A stretch of DNA of 64,000 nt from Novosphingobium aureum (GTDB lineage: Bacteria > Pseudomonadota > Alphaproteobacteria > Sphingomonadales > Sphingomonadaceae), in contig NZ_JADZGI010000001.1 in NCBI RefSeq assembly GCF_015865035.1, forward strand, positions 1,426,001 through 1,490,000. Direction: 5' to 3'. Shown one piece after another: positions 16,745-25,893 of the stretch. Made by a program: the position numbers and the translations under genes. Positions within the stretch are counted from its first letter, which is position 1; the number at the start of each line of letters is the position of its first letter. The notes below the pieces were generated by a model that searched no databases, had not been told where the DNA came from, and worked only from the letters and a program-made list of their open reading frames with translations.

Positions 16745-17421
16745 TGGCTTTCCGCTCCGCCGTCATCACCTTCCCGGGCTCCAATTGCGACCGCGACATG
16801 GCGGTGGCGCTGGAGAAGGTCTCGGGAACCGCGCCGCTGCGTGTCTGGCACGGCGATGCCGAGCTGCCCGATGGCCTCGACTTCATCGCGCTTCCCGGTG
16901 GCTTCTCTTATGGCGACTACCTGCGCTGCGGGGCGATCGCCTCGCGCTCGCCGGTCATGCAGGCGGTGATCGCCGCCGCCGGCAAGGGCGTGCCCGTGCT
17001 GGGCGTGTGCAACGGCTTCCAGGTGCTCACCGAAAGCGGCCTGCTGCCGGGCGCGCTGCTGCGCAACTCGGTGATCCGCTTCGTGTGCCGCGACGTCACG
17101 CTCAAGGTGGAGAACGCCAGCTCGCTGTTCACCGCGGGCTATAGCGCAGGGCAGGAGATCTCGATCCCGGTCGCGCACCATGACGGCAACTACTATGCCG
17201 ACGATGCGATGCTCGACCGCCTCGAGGGCGAGGGCCAGGTGGCCTTCCGCTACGCCGAGGACGTCAACGGCTCGGCGCGCGGCATCGCGGGCGTGCTCAA
17301 CGCGGCGGGCAACGTGCTGGGCATGATGCCGCACCCCGAGCGCGCCATCGAGGCGACGCATGGTGGCACCGACGGCCGCGCACTGTTCGAGAGCGCGATC
17401 AAGGGCCTCGTTGGGGCCTGA
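16744..17421 (+). CDS. purQ: phosphoribosylformylglycinamidine synthase glutaminase subunit PurQ
   Basis: 225 aa class I glutamine amidotransferase that supplies ammonia to PurL. The catalytic triad is Cys89 in GVCNGFQ with His197 and Glu199 in MMPHPERA. The N-terminus FPGSNCDRD is typical. The ATG shares its A with the purS stop codon (TGATG), indicating translational coupling. purL, the synthase subunit, is not in the window. Confidence 0.96.
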   Translation: MAFRSAVITFPGSNCDRDMAVALEKVSGTAPLRVWHGDAELPDGLDFIALPGGFSYGDYLRCGAIASRSPVMQAVIAAAGKGVPVLGVCNGFQVLTESGLLPGALLRNSVIRFVCRDVTLKVENASSLFTAGYSAGQEISIPVAHHDGNYYADDAMLDRLEGEGQVAFRYAEDVNGSARGIAGVLNAAGNVLGMMPHPERAIEATHGGTDGRALFESAIKGLVGA

Positions 17422-17463
17422 GGCGGGGTTGGAGCGCTTGGTCGCTCCACTGTCCTTGCAGAC

Positions 17464-17511
17464 AACGAAAAGGCGGCGAAGCAGATCTACTGCTTCGCCG
17501 CCTTTTTCGTT
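17464..17511. terminator. bidirectional intrinsic terminator
   Basis: A long stem, AACGAAAA-GGCGGCGAAGCAG paired with CTGCTTCGCCGCC-TTTTTCGTT, with a 5-nt loop. It has A-rich and T-rich tracts at both bases, so it can stop both purQ (+) and the GGDEF-EAL gene (-). Confidence 0.92.
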
Positions 17512-17531
17512 CGGGTCTTGGCTGAGAGGGC

Positions 17532-19898
17532 TCAGGCGACCTGCTGGCGGGCAAGGTAGTGGCGGCTGGAGAACAGCGCCTTGGCATCCCCAGCAGCCAT
17601 CGGACGGCCGAAGAAGTAGCCCTGGATCTTGCGGCAGCCCAGTTCGCGGATCATCTCGACTTCGCGCTCGGTCTCGGCACCCTCGGCGGTGGTCGACATC
17701 TCGAGGCTGTCGGCCATGGCGACGACGGCGCGGATGATGGCAAGGCTTTCCGGATTGCCAGCCGCCGCGCCCTGCACGAAGGAACGGTCGACCTTGATCG
17801 TCGAGAAGCGCACCTTGCGCAGGTAGCCGAGCGAGGAATAGCCGGTGCCGAAGTCGTCGAGCGCGATGCCGCAGCCCAGCGCGAGGATCTTCTCCAGTTC
17901 CTTGTGCGCCTTGGTCGCGTCACGCAGGAAGATACTTTCGGTGACCTCGATCTCGAGCCGGTGCGCAGGCAGGCCGGTGGCCGCAAGCGCGGCAACCACG
18001 CTGGCCGAGAAGTCGGTGCCCAGAAGCTGCTCGCCCGAGACGTTGACCGCGATGCGTACGTGTTCGGGCCAGTTCATCGCCTCGCGGCAGGCCTCGTTGA
18101 GCACCCATTCGCCGATCGGCACGATCAGGCGCGTGTCCTCGGCGAGCGGGATGAACTTGGCGGGGCTGACGAAGCCGTGTTCCTTGCTGTTCCAGCGCAC
18201 CAGTGCCTCGAAGCTGACAACGCCCTCGGTTCCGGCATCGACGACCGGCTGGTAGTGGAGCACGAACTCCTTCTTCTCGAGCGCGGCGCGCAGCGAAACT
18301 TCCAGCTGGCGGCGTTCCTCGGCGAGGGCATGCAGCGCGGGCTCGTAAGCCTTGTGCGCATTGCCGCCCAGATCCTTGGCCTGGTGCAGCGCGAGGTCGG
18401 CGTTGCGCATCAGCGTCTCGACGGTCTCGCCGTCGCGCGGGCCAAGCGCCGAGCCGATCGAGGCACCGACATAGAGCGTGTGGTTGTCGACGAGATAAGG
18501 CTCTGCAAGGCGTTCGATGATCCGCTTCGCCGTGGTCTCGACATGCTTGGAGGCGGAGGCGTCACGCAGCACGACTGCGAACTCGTCACCGCCCAGGCGT
18601 GCGCACATGTCGTGCTCGCCCATCTCCTGGCGCAGGCGCTGCGAGACGCGCGCAAGCAACTGGTCGCCGACCTGATGGCCGAGCGTGTCGTTGACCGCCT
18701 TGAAGCGGTCTAGGTCGATCATCAGCACCGCGCAGCGGGCGCGGAACTGGGCCGCCCAAGCCAGCGCATCGCTCAGGCTTTCGTTGAGCTGGGTGCGGTT
18801 AGGCAGGCCGGTGAGGGTATCGTAGCGGGCCAGATGCGCGATCTTGTCCGAATTCTCGCGCGCTTCGGTGACGTCCGAGCCGACGCCGCGGAAGCCCTCG
18901 AAGTTGCCGTCGTCGTCGAGCTTGGGGGTGCCCGAAAGCTCCCACCAGCGCTGCTGTCCGGCGATGTTGACCTGCACCGCGAGGTTCGAGAAGCTTTCCT
19001 TGCGCTTGATGCGGTCGGCAAGGTCGCGCAGGCTGGGGGCGATGTCGCCGCTCTGCCAGCTGGCGCCAGCAATCAGTTCGATGAAGGGCGTGCCCGAGAC
19101 GCTGGCAGCATCGCGTTCGAGCGCGAAGGCGAAGCGCGGCGAGACCGAGCGTACGCGGCGCGCGGTATCGATCTGCCACAGCCAGTCGGCATCGCCTTCC
19201 TCGTATTCGCGCAGGAGCAGCGAGACCACTTCTTCCTTCTCGACGAGGCCGGTTTCGGCAATGCGTGCAGCCATGTGGCGGCGCGCGCCTTCGGTCGCGC
19301 CGATCGCGACGGTAAGGATGAAGGCGCCGGTGATGAGGCTCATGCCCCAGTGGCCCGAGTAGAGGAACAGCCCGGTGGCGCTGCCGCCGACGATGGCGGT
19401 GAAGATCAGTGTTCCCAGCGGCACGGCGGCCGCCAGCGCTGCAGAGGCGGTCATCAGGATCGATAGAACCGCCCAGATCTCGAGCTGGACATGGAAGGCA
19501 AGGAACGGCCCGAAGCCAACGAGGGGAATCGACCAGACCAGCGCATTGACGAGAGAGCGCAGCCTCTGCGCGCGGATTTCGCTGCGCGCCAGAGTGCGCA
19601 TGTCGGCATCGCTCAGCGCCATGTCGTGATTGTGGCTGCGCCACAAGGTCAGGCCCAGCAGCAGAACCCAGGCCGCGAGCGCGAGGGGCGGGATACCACC
19701 CCAGGCCAGCGCGACGACGCCGATCCCGGCCGCCACCTGGCAGGCGAGGCGCGACTTGGTCGCCTGCGCCAGGCTTGAGTACTGCATCCCCCTCAGGCGA
19801 ACCCAGTCGCCGTCCTTGGGGTCGACCAGGCCGAGCAGCGCCATTACCGGCAGGTTGCTGGGCAGGGTCTTCGAGCTGTCTTGCGCTTTGGTTGTCAC
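17532..19898 (-). CDS. PAS-GGDEF-EAL cyclic-di-GMP enzyme with N-terminal membrane sensor
   Basis: 788 aa. Residues about 52-200 are a membrane sensor region of five or six helices, followed by a PAS domain (about 235-345), a GGDEF domain (motif intact at 436-440) and an EAL domain (EAL at 564-566). EAL residues for metal and substrate look intact: E-V-T-E-S, L-D-D-F-G-T-G-Y-S-S, K-V-D-R-S-F, A-E-G-A-E-T. The inhibitory I-site RxxD five residues before GGDEF is replaced by G-E-H-D, so product inhibition may be absent. Both synthesis and hydrolysis of cyclic-di-GMP are possible. GTG start. Confidence 0.93.
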   Translation of the reverse strand: MTTKAQDSSKTLPSNLPVMALLGLVDPKDGDWVRLRGMQYSSLAQATKSRLACQVAAGIGVVALAWGGIPPLALAAWVLLLGLTLWRSHNHDMALSDADMRTLARSEIRAQRLRSLVNALVWSIPLVGFGPFLAFHVQLEIWAVLSILMTASAALAAAVPLGTLIFTAIVGGSATGLFLYSGHWGMSLITGAFILTVAIGATEGARRHMAARIAETGLVEKEEVVSLLLREYEEGDADWLWQIDTARRVRSVSPRFAFALERDAASVSGTPFIELIAGASWQSGDIAPSLRDLADRIKRKESFSNLAVQVNIAGQQRWWELSGTPKLDDDGNFEGFRGVGSDVTEARENSDKIAHLARYDTLTGLPNRTQLNESLSDALAWAAQFRARCAVLMIDLDRFKAVNDTLGHQVGDQLLARVSQRLRQEMGEHDMCARLGGDEFAVVLRDASASKHVETTAKRIIERLAEPYLVDNHTLYVGASIGSALGPRDGETVETLMRNADLALHQAKDLGGNAHKAYEPALHALAEERRQLEVSLRAALEKKEFVLHYQPVVDAGTEGVVSFEALVRWNSKEHGFVSPAKFIPLAEDTRLIVPIGEWVLNEACREAMNWPEHVRIAVNVSGEQLLGTDFSASVVAALAATGLPAHRLEIEVTESIFLRDATKAHKELEKILALGCGIALDDFGTGYSSLGYLRKVRFSTIKVDRSFVQGAAAGNPESLAIIRAVVAMADSLEMSTTAEGAETEREVEMIRELGCRKIQGYFFGRPMAAGDAKALFSSRHYLARQQVA

Positions 19899-19996
19899 GC
19901 AAGCAGGCCTAGCAAAGACCCGTTAGCGAGGAGTAAAGGAACCGAAACCATGTCGGCGATGCCGACAAGCCGTTTTGCCCTGGCGACGAGCAGCGG

Positions 19997-21820
19997 TTAT
20001 TCGACGGTTACGCTCTTGGCGAGATTGCGCGGCTGGTCGACGTCGGTGCCCTTCACGCAGGCGACGTGATAGGCGAGCAACTGCACCGGCACGGCATAGA
20101 CCAGCGGTGCGATCAGGGGATGGACCTTGGGCATCTCGATCGTCGCCATGCAGCCTTCGCCGGCCTCGGCAATGCCCTCGGCATCCGAGATCAGCACCAC
20201 CTTGCCGCCGCGTGCGCGTACTTCCTGCATATTGCTGACGGTCTTTTCGAAGAGCGGGCCCGAAGGGGCGAGCACGATCACCGGCACGGCATCGTCGATC
20301 AGCGCGATGGGGCCGTGCTTCATCTCGCCCGAGGCATAGCCTTCAGCATGGATATAGCTGATTTCCTTCAGCTTGAGCGCGCCTTCGAGGGCAAGTGGGA
20401 AGTCCGGTCCGCGGCCAAGGTAAAGCACGTCGCGCGCCGGGGCGATGAGGTGCGCCATCTGCGCGATCTCGTCGTCGTGAGCCAGCGCGGCGTTGAGGCA
20501 GGCCGGGGTCTCGACGAGATGGCGCACCACCTCGGTCTCCTCGGCGCGGTCCATACGCCCGCGCAGCACCGCGAGGCGCGCGGCGAGGGCGGCGAGCACG
20601 GCAAGCTGGCAGGTGAAGGCCTTGGTCGAGGCGACACCGATTTCGGGACCGGCGTGAGTCGGGAGAAGAAGGTCGGCCTCGCGCGCCATGGTCGAGGTCG
20701 GCACGTTGACGACGACCGCGATGGTCTGGCCGTTCGCCTTGCAGTGCTTGAGGGCCGCGAGCGTGTCGGCGGTCTCGCCCGATTGCGAGATGAACAGCGC
20801 CAGCCCGCCCGGCTCCAGGACGGGATCGCGATAGCGAAACTCGGAGGCGACATCGATGTCGACCGGGATGCGCGCGAAGGTCTCGATCCAGTACTTGGCA
20901 ACCATGCCCGCGTAATAGCTGGTACCGCAGGCGACTACGGTGATGCGGTTCACCTGGCCAAGGTCGAAGTCCATCTGCGGCAGGGTGACCGACTGGGTTA
21001 CCTGGCGAATGTAGCTGGAGAGCGTCTGCGCCACCACAGTCGGCTGCTCGAAGATCTCCTTCTGCATGAAGTGGCGGTAGTTACCCTTCTCGATGGCGAC
21101 GGCAGAGGCGCCCGAGTGGACGATCTCGCGCTCGACCGGCGTGTTGTCGGCATCATAGATCTGCGCGCCCTCGCGGGTGATGACGACCCAGTCGCCTTCC
21201 TCGAGATAGGCGATGCGCTGGGTCAGCGGGGCGAGGGCGAGGGCGTCCGAGCCGAGATAGGTCTCGCCATCTCCGTAGCCGACGACCAGCGGCGAGCCGA
21301 GCCGGGCACCGATCAGCAGTTCGGGGTGGCTGCGAAAGGCAATTGCCAAGGCGAAGGCGCCGCGCAGCTGCGGCAGCACCGCACGCACCGCGTCCTCGGG
21401 GGAGAGGCCAGCCTCGACCTGCTCGGAGACGAGGTGCGCGACGACCTCGGTGTCTGTCTGGCTCTCGAAGCTGCGACCGCGCGCCTCGAGCCCTTCGCGC
21501 AAGGGACGGAAGTTCTCGATGATGCCGTTGTGGACGAGGGCGAGCGAGCCGGTGGCGTGGGGATGGGCATTGGCCGTCGTCGGCGCGCCGTGGGTTGCCC
21601 AGCGGGTGTGTGCGATGCCGGTCGTGCCTGCCGCGGGTTCTGAGGCCAGGGTGCGCACGAGGTTCATCAGCTTGCCCTCGGCGCGGCGGCGGATCAGCTG
21701 GTCATCGTCAACGGTGCAGATGCCCGCGCTGTCGTAGCCGCGATATTCCATCCGCCGCAGGCCATCGACCAGACGGTCCGCGACTTCTTCCTTGCCGACG
21801 ATGCCGATAATTCCACACAT
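19997..21820 (-). CDS. glmS: glutamine-fructose-6-phosphate aminotransferase (isomerizing)
   Basis: 607 aa. Makes glucosamine-6-phosphate for peptidoglycan and LPS. Start MCGIIGIVG gives the catalytic Cys at position 2 after Met removal. This requires the ATG at 21820 rather than the ORF start at 21832. The glutaminase domain (R-W-A-T-H-G, H-N-G-I-I-E-N) is followed by two SIS domains (A-C-G-T-S-Y-Y-A-G, S-Q-S-G-E-T-A-D-T, S-T-K-A-F-T) and ends in the family N-L-A-K-S-V-T-V-E. Confidence 0.97.
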   Translation of the reverse strand: MCGIIGIVGKEEVADRLVDGLRRMEYRGYDSAGICTVDDDQLIRRRAEGKLMNLVRTLASEPAAGTTGIAHTRWATHGAPTTANAHPHATGSLALVHNGIIENFRPLREGLEARGRSFESQTDTEVVAHLVSEQVEAGLSPEDAVRAVLPQLRGAFALAIAFRSHPELLIGARLGSPLVVGYGDGETYLGSDALALAPLTQRIAYLEEGDWVVITREGAQIYDADNTPVEREIVHSGASAVAIEKGNYRHFMQKEIFEQPTVVAQTLSSYIRQVTQSVTLPQMDFDLGQVNRITVVACGTSYYAGMVAKYWIETFARIPVDIDVASEFRYRDPVLEPGGLALFISQSGETADTLAALKHCKANGQTIAVVVNVPTSTMAREADLLLPTHAGPEIGVASTKAFTCQLAVLAALAARLAVLRGRMDRAEETEVVRHLVETPACLNAALAHDDEIAQMAHLIAPARDVLYLGRGPDFPLALEGALKLKEISYIHAEGYASGEMKHGPIALIDDAVPVIVLAPSGPLFEKTVSNMQEVRARGGKVVLISDAEGIAEAGEGCMATIEMPKVHPLIAPLVYAVPVQLLAYHVACVKGTDVDQPRNLAKSVTVE

Positions 21821-21852
21821 TGCGCGCCTCAACCTTCATGCCGGCGTTGAAC

Positions 21853-21872
21853 CAGAGGGAGCGAACCCTCTG
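21853..21872 (-). terminator. hairpin between the small membrane gene and glmS
   Basis: A perfect 7-bp stem CAGAGGG / CCCTCTG with a 6-nt loop, downstream of the 21919-22299 gene and upstream of glmS. The T tract is weak, so it may be an attenuator-like or partial terminator. Confidence 0.45.
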
Positions 21873-21918
21873 TCGACCCGCGATAAAGATCAGCGGGCCC
21901 GGCTTCCAGCAAAAGATT

Positions 21919-22299
21919 TCAGGCCTGCGGTGCGACGGGCTCTTCCTCGATCGTGCGGCGTGCGAGCGAGACCCTGACCGGGCCCGGATGGCGCTCTTGC
22001 GCCTGCAGCTGGCGCAGGCGACGGGCAGCTTCGCGCCGCCGCTCGGCACGCGAGGCTCCGGTAGCGAAGAGCGCGATCGCAAGGAGCAAGAGGCCCGAGA
22101 GCGTATTGATGTTGCCGATCAGGGCGACGTCGTTGGTGGCGCAAACCATCAGTCTGGTGTCGACGCCCTCTGCCGGGAGCTGACCCGGGCAGGGCTGGCC
22201 ATAGAGCCAGGACAGTGCGGTGCCGAAGACGAAGCATGCGGCGAAGCCGACCCATGCCCCAATTCGCACAATGCGACCAAATCCCTGATTCCACGACAT
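21919..22299 (-). CDS. hypothetical two-helix membrane protein
   Basis: 126 aa with two transmembrane helices (residues about 13-33 and 62-82), a loop containing two cysteines (Q-P-C-P-G, M-V-C-A-T-N) that could form a periplasmic disulfide, and a basic cytosolic tail (R-A-E-R-R-R-E-A-A-R-R). No family recognised. ATG start at 22299. Confidence 0.6.
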   Translation of the reverse strand: MSWNQGFGRIVRIGAWVGFAACFVFGTALSWLYGQPCPGQLPAEGVDTRLMVCATNDVALIGNINTLSGLLLLAIALFATGASRAERRREAARRLRQLQAQERHPGPVRVSLARRTIEEEPVAPQA

Positions 22300-22390
22300 G
22301 ACCGGGGGGATGCGCGCGAGAAGTTAAGCATTCGTTGAAGCTTCGAAGGGCTGAACGGATTGTAATGGACACCGGCTTTACGGGCCCGGT

Positions 22391-23221
22391 TCAGTCGCCG
22401 TCGATGAGGTCGCCCAGGCTGCCCAGGATCGAGCCTTCGCCCCGGTTTTGTCCGCCCCGCGAACCCGCCGCGGCGAGCATGCGTCCGGCGAGGCGCGAGA
22501 AGGGCAGCGACTGTATCCAGACCTTGCCCGGCCCGCGCAGCCGCGCGAAGAAGATGCCTTCGCCGCCGAAGAACATCGACTTGACCGATCCCGCGCGCAC
22601 GAGATCGAAGTCGACGCTTTCGGTGAAGGCGGCGACGCAGCCGGTGTCGACGTGCAGTTCCTCGCCCGGCGCCAATTCGCGCTCGACCACGGTGCCACCC
22701 ATCTGCACGAAGACCCAGCCGTCGCCGTCGAGGCGCTGCATGATGAAGCCTTCGCCGCCGAACAGGCCGGTCATGATCTTCTGCTGGAAGTGGACCCCGA
22801 TGGAGACACCGCGAGCGGCGCACAGGAAGGCGTCCTTCTGGCAGATCAGGCGGCCGCCCACGTCATCGAGCTTGATCGGCAGGATCGCGCCCGGCACCGG
22901 CGCGGCGAAGGCGACCCGCGCCTTGCCGCGACCCTCGTGCGTGAACACGGTGGTGAACAGGCTCTCGCCGGTAACGAGTCGCTTGCCCGCGCCCAGCCGC
23001 TTGTCCATGAACCCGCCGCCCTGGCCACCCGAGCCGTCGCCGAACACGGTCGACATCGCGATGGGCGCATCCTTCCAGACCATGGCGCCTGCCTCGGCCA
23101 CCGCACTTTCGCCAGGATCGAGCTCGATCTCGACGAACTGCAGTTCCTGGCCCTTGATCTCGAAATCGACGTCGTCGGCAATCGCGGCGCTGCGGCTGTG
23201 GCTCCAGGGGCTGTTCGGCAC
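22391..23221 (-). CDS. TIGR00266/AIM24 family protein
   Basis: 276 aa. Shares the AIM24-like double-psi pattern: L-Q-F-V-E-I-E-L-D-P-G-E-S-A-V-A-E-A-G-A-M-V-W, then F-T-H-E-G-R-G-K-A-R-V-A-F-A-A-P-V-P-G and F-C/L-C-A-A-R-G-V. Function is unknown; relatives have been linked to membrane or mitochondrial organisation. The true start is probably GTG at 23221, which has GGGAGA 7 nt upstream. The longer TTG at 23263 lacks a ribosome binding site. Confidence 0.82.
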   Translation of the reverse strand: MPNSPWSHSRSAAIADDVDFEIKGQELQFVEIELDPGESAVAEAGAMVWKDAPIAMSTVFGDGSGGQGGGFMDKRLGAGKRLVTGESLFTTVFTHEGRGKARVAFAAPVPGAILPIKLDDVGGRLICQKDAFLCAARGVSIGVHFQQKIMTGLFGGEGFIMQRLDGDGWVFVQMGGTVVERELAPGEELHVDTGCVAAFTESVDFDLVRAGSVKSMFFGGEGIFFARLRGPGKVWIQSLPFSRLAGRMLAAAGSRGGQNRGEGSILGSLGDLIDGD

Positions 23222-23352
23222 TACGGATTCTCCCGATTGGGGCAGTATTTTGCGATGCAACAATTGCGGCTTGCGACAATTTAAAACCCTGTGAAGTCAA
23301 AGGGCTGTCTTGCAAGTGTCACGTCATGGGATTCTGGTTGTTGCCACGTGGC

Positions 23353-23380
23353 TTGTCAAACCGCGTCTGTCGGATATTCT
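23353..23380 (+). promoter_or_regulatory. candidate sigma-70-type promoter
   Basis: TTGTCA (23353-23358) and TATTCT (23375-23380) are separated by 16 bases, 98 nt before the TPR gene start. Spacing and sequences are close to the vegetative consensus. Confidence 0.45.
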
Positions 23381-23478
23381 AGGCACTTAGACGATAGCTG
23401 CCTTAAGTTCACAAGTCCGCGCAAAGCAGGACTCCGGCAACGACCGGGACGGGGCGCATCGGATGGAGAGGATCGGGA

Positions 23479-24282
23479 ATGGCAACTGCTTTTCTATCGA
23501 CAGGTGTAATCCGTTCACGCGGCATGGCACTCGCGGCAATGCTTGCCGGTGCCGCGCTCATCGTACCCACGAGCGGGGCGATGGCGCATGGTGAGGCGCT
23601 GGTCGATCAGGGCCGGGCGACGCAGGTCGCTGCTGGAAGCTTCGTGCCAAGCACCGCTATAGTGACCGTGACGGCCTCGCGCGCGGCGATGCGTGAGCAG
23701 ATGCAGGCGGACCTCTCCAAGGGCTTCGACCAACTGCGCCGGGGGCGGCAGGAAGCCGCGCTCAAGTCCTTCAACAAGGTGATCCGCGCTGCAGACGCTT
23801 CGCTCGCCGGTGACAGCCGCCCGCGCCGCTGCCTCGCAGATGACGAGGTGCTTTCCGGCGAACCGGGCCTTGCCGGTGTCGATGGTGCCCTGTGCGAGGC
23901 GCATTTCGGGCGCGGTTATGCGCTCATCGACCTGGGTCGGGGCGATCTCGCCGAGGTTGACCTGCGTGCAGCAACCGAAATGGCACCGCAAAATGCGCAT
24001 TTCGCCAACGAATACGCCGAGCTCTTCAAGTCCCGTCGCGATTGGAAGAGCGCCTACGCCCTGTTCGAGAAGGCCTGGACCGTCGCGGACCATACGCCGG
24101 GCAGTCCCGATGCCGACCTTGCCGCACGTGCGCTGCGCGGGATGGGCTATGCCAAGGCCCATATGGGCGACTACGCGGCGGGCGAGGAACTGCTCGAACG
24201 CTCGCTTGCCTTCGAACCCGACAGCAAGGCCGCCAAAGTTCAAATGGCCCAGATCGCCAAACTAAGAGCCATCGGGTCCTGA
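23479..24282 (+). CDS. exported TPR-repeat protein
   Basis: 267 aa. An N-terminal signal peptide ends near S-G-A-M-A-H-G. Three tetratricopeptide-like repeats follow (for example F-D-Q-L-R-R-G-R-Q-E-A-A-L-K-S-F-N-K-V, residues about 85-135, and two C-terminal copies at 150-265). Four cysteines or fewer. Such proteins mediate periplasmic protein contacts; the partner is unknown. Start has GGAGAGGATCGGGA before the ATG. It ends at a hairpin terminator. Confidence 0.75.
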   Translation: MATAFLSTGVIRSRGMALAAMLAGAALIVPTSGAMAHGEALVDQGRATQVAAGSFVPSTAIVTVTASRAAMREQMQADLSKGFDQLRRGRQEAALKSFNKVIRAADASLAGDSRPRRCLADDEVLSGEPGLAGVDGALCEAHFGRGYALIDLGRGDLAEVDLRAATEMAPQNAHFANEYAELFKSRRDWKSAYALFEKAWTVADHTPGSPDADLAARALRGMGYAKAHMGDYAAGEELLERSLAFEPDSKAAKVQMAQIAKLRAIGS

Positions 24283-24309
24283 TCCACGCCGTAAGGGTGG
24301 GGCGGGTGC

Positions 24310-24351
24310 AAGGACGGATGAAGGCGCGCTGGAGTGCCTTTTTCCGTCCTT
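24310..24351 (+). terminator. intrinsic terminator downstream of TPR gene
   Basis: AAGGACGGA (24310-24318) pairs with TCCGTCCTT (24343-24351) around an inner AAGGC/GCCTT stem and T tract, about 28 nt after the TPR stop. Confidence 0.6.
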
Positions 24352-24374
24352 CCCTGTTTCTGAGCGGACAGGGA

Positions 24375-24406
24375 GGACCGCAAGGTGCTGGAATACCTTG
24401 TGGTCC
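24375..24406. repeat. second hairpin between TPR gene and glmU
   Basis: GGACCGCAAGGT and ACCTTGTGGTCC form a 12-bp stem with one wobble, loop 8 nt. No T run follows on either strand, so its role as a terminator is uncertain; it lies 58 nt past the glmU stop. Confidence 0.5.
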
Positions 24407-24463
24407 GGCAAGGAATGGCGGGGCTACCGGGGGCGCTTGAAACCTCCGGCGCGCATCGCCTTG

Positions 24464-25834
24464 TCAGCCTTCTGATTTTTTCTTCTTCATCGCGTCGTGG
24501 AAGCGGTCGGCCCAGCCGGGCTTGACCAGCTGCTCGCCGCGCACGAGGCGCAGTTCGCCATCGGCAACGTTGCGGGTGACCGCGCTGCCTGCAGCGACGA
24601 TGGCGTCGGCACCGATCTTGACCGGTGCGATCAGCGCCGAGTTCGAACCGATGAAGGCGCGCTCGCCGATCTCGGTCTTGTACTTGAAGTAGCCGTCGTA
24701 ATTGCAGGTGATCGTGCCCGCACCGATGTTGGCGCCCGCACCAATGGTCGCGTCGCCGAGGTAGCTGAGATGGTTGGCCTTGGCTCCTTCGCCGAGCACG
24801 GCTTTCTTGATTTCAACGAAGTTGCCGACCTTGGAATTGCGGCGAAGCACCGCGCCGGGACGCAGGCGCGCATAAGGGCCAATGGCAACGCCGCTCTCTA
24901 GCGTCGCGCCCTCGAGGTGCGAGAATGCGTGGATGGTGACGTGATCGGCGACGCTGACGCCGGGCCCGAAGACCACGTTGGGCTCGATCGTGACGTCGCG
25001 ACCGATCTGCGTGTCCCAGGCGAAGAACACGGTCTCGGGCGCGATCAGCGTCGCGCCGTCGGCCATTGCCTGTTCGCGGCGGCGCTGCTGCCAGCGACCT
25101 TCCGCGGCGGCGAGCTCGGCGCGGCTGTTGATACCCCCGACCTCGTCGGGATCGTCGGTGACGATAACCGCGCAAGTACGCCCTTCGAGATTGGCGACAT
25201 TGACGATGTCGACGAGGTAGTATTCGCCCTGGGCATTGTCGTTGCCGATCTTCGACAGCAGGTCGAACAGGTCGGCCGCACGCACGGCCATGAGGCCCGA
25301 ATTGCACAGGCGACAGGCGCGCTGCTCTTCGGTCGCATCCTTGTATTCGACCATCATCGCGATGCGCCCGTCCTCATGCGCGAGCACGCGGCCATAGCGC
25401 AGCGGGTCCTCCGGTTCGAAGCCGAGCACCACGACGGCGGGGGCATCGTCTTCGTGCAGACGCGCGATCATCGCCTGCATCGTCTCTGCGCGCACGAAGG
25501 GTACGTCGCCGTAGAGGATGAGCACGTCGCCCTCGAACCCGGCGAGCGCCTCTTGCGCCTGCTGCACGGCATGGCCGGTGCCCAGCTGCGGTTCCTGCAC
25601 CGCGATCGTGGCGCGCTCGCCCAGCGCGGCCTCGAGCTGTTCGCGTCCGTGGCCTGCGACCAGTACCGTGCGTTCGGGCGCAAGCTGCGCGGCATTGGCG
25701 AGCAGGTGCTCGAGCATTGGGCGTCCGGCGACGGGGTGGAGGACCTTGTGCAGGTCGCTCTTCATGCGCGTTCCCTTGCCGGCGGCGAGGACGACGATGG
25801 CGGGCGCGGCGAGCGACGAATTGTCAGAGTTCAT
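24464..25834 (-). CDS. glmU: bifunctional GlcNAc-1-P uridyltransferase / GlcN-1-P acetyltransferase
   Basis: 456 aa, makes UDP-GlcNAc. The N-terminal pyrophosphorylase carries the L-A-A-G-K-G-T-R-M loop (near residue 15) and K-S-D-L-H-K-V-L-H; the C-terminal left-handed beta-helix acetyltransferase has V-G-N-F-V-E-I-K, N-H-L-S-Y-L-G-D-A and N-Y-D-G-Y. ATG at 25834 gives M-N-S-D-N-S. The gph gene diverges from a 59-nt shared promoter region. Confidence 0.96.
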   Translation of the reverse strand: MNSDNSSLAAPAIVVLAAGKGTRMKSDLHKVLHPVAGRPMLEHLLANAAQLAPERTVLVAGHGREQLEAALGERATIAVQEPQLGTGHAVQQAQEALAGFEGDVLILYGDVPFVRAETMQAMIARLHEDDAPAVVVLGFEPEDPLRYGRVLAHEDGRIAMMVEYKDATEEQRACRLCNSGLMAVRAADLFDLLSKIGNDNAQGEYYLVDIVNVANLEGRTCAVIVTDDPDEVGGINSRAELAAAEGRWQQRRREQAMADGATLIAPETVFFAWDTQIGRDVTIEPNVVFGPGVSVADHVTIHAFSHLEGATLESGVAIGPYARLRPGAVLRRNSKVGNFVEIKKAVLGEGAKANHLSYLGDATIGAGANIGAGTITCNYDGYFKYKTEIGERAFIGSNSALIAPVKIGADAIVAAGSAVTRNVADGELRLVRGEQLVKPGWADRFHDAMKKKKSEG

Positions 25835-25893
25835 AAGTGTCACTTGCCAGCAAATTGTTGCAGTTTCCACACCGAGCCTGCACAGGCTGGGGA

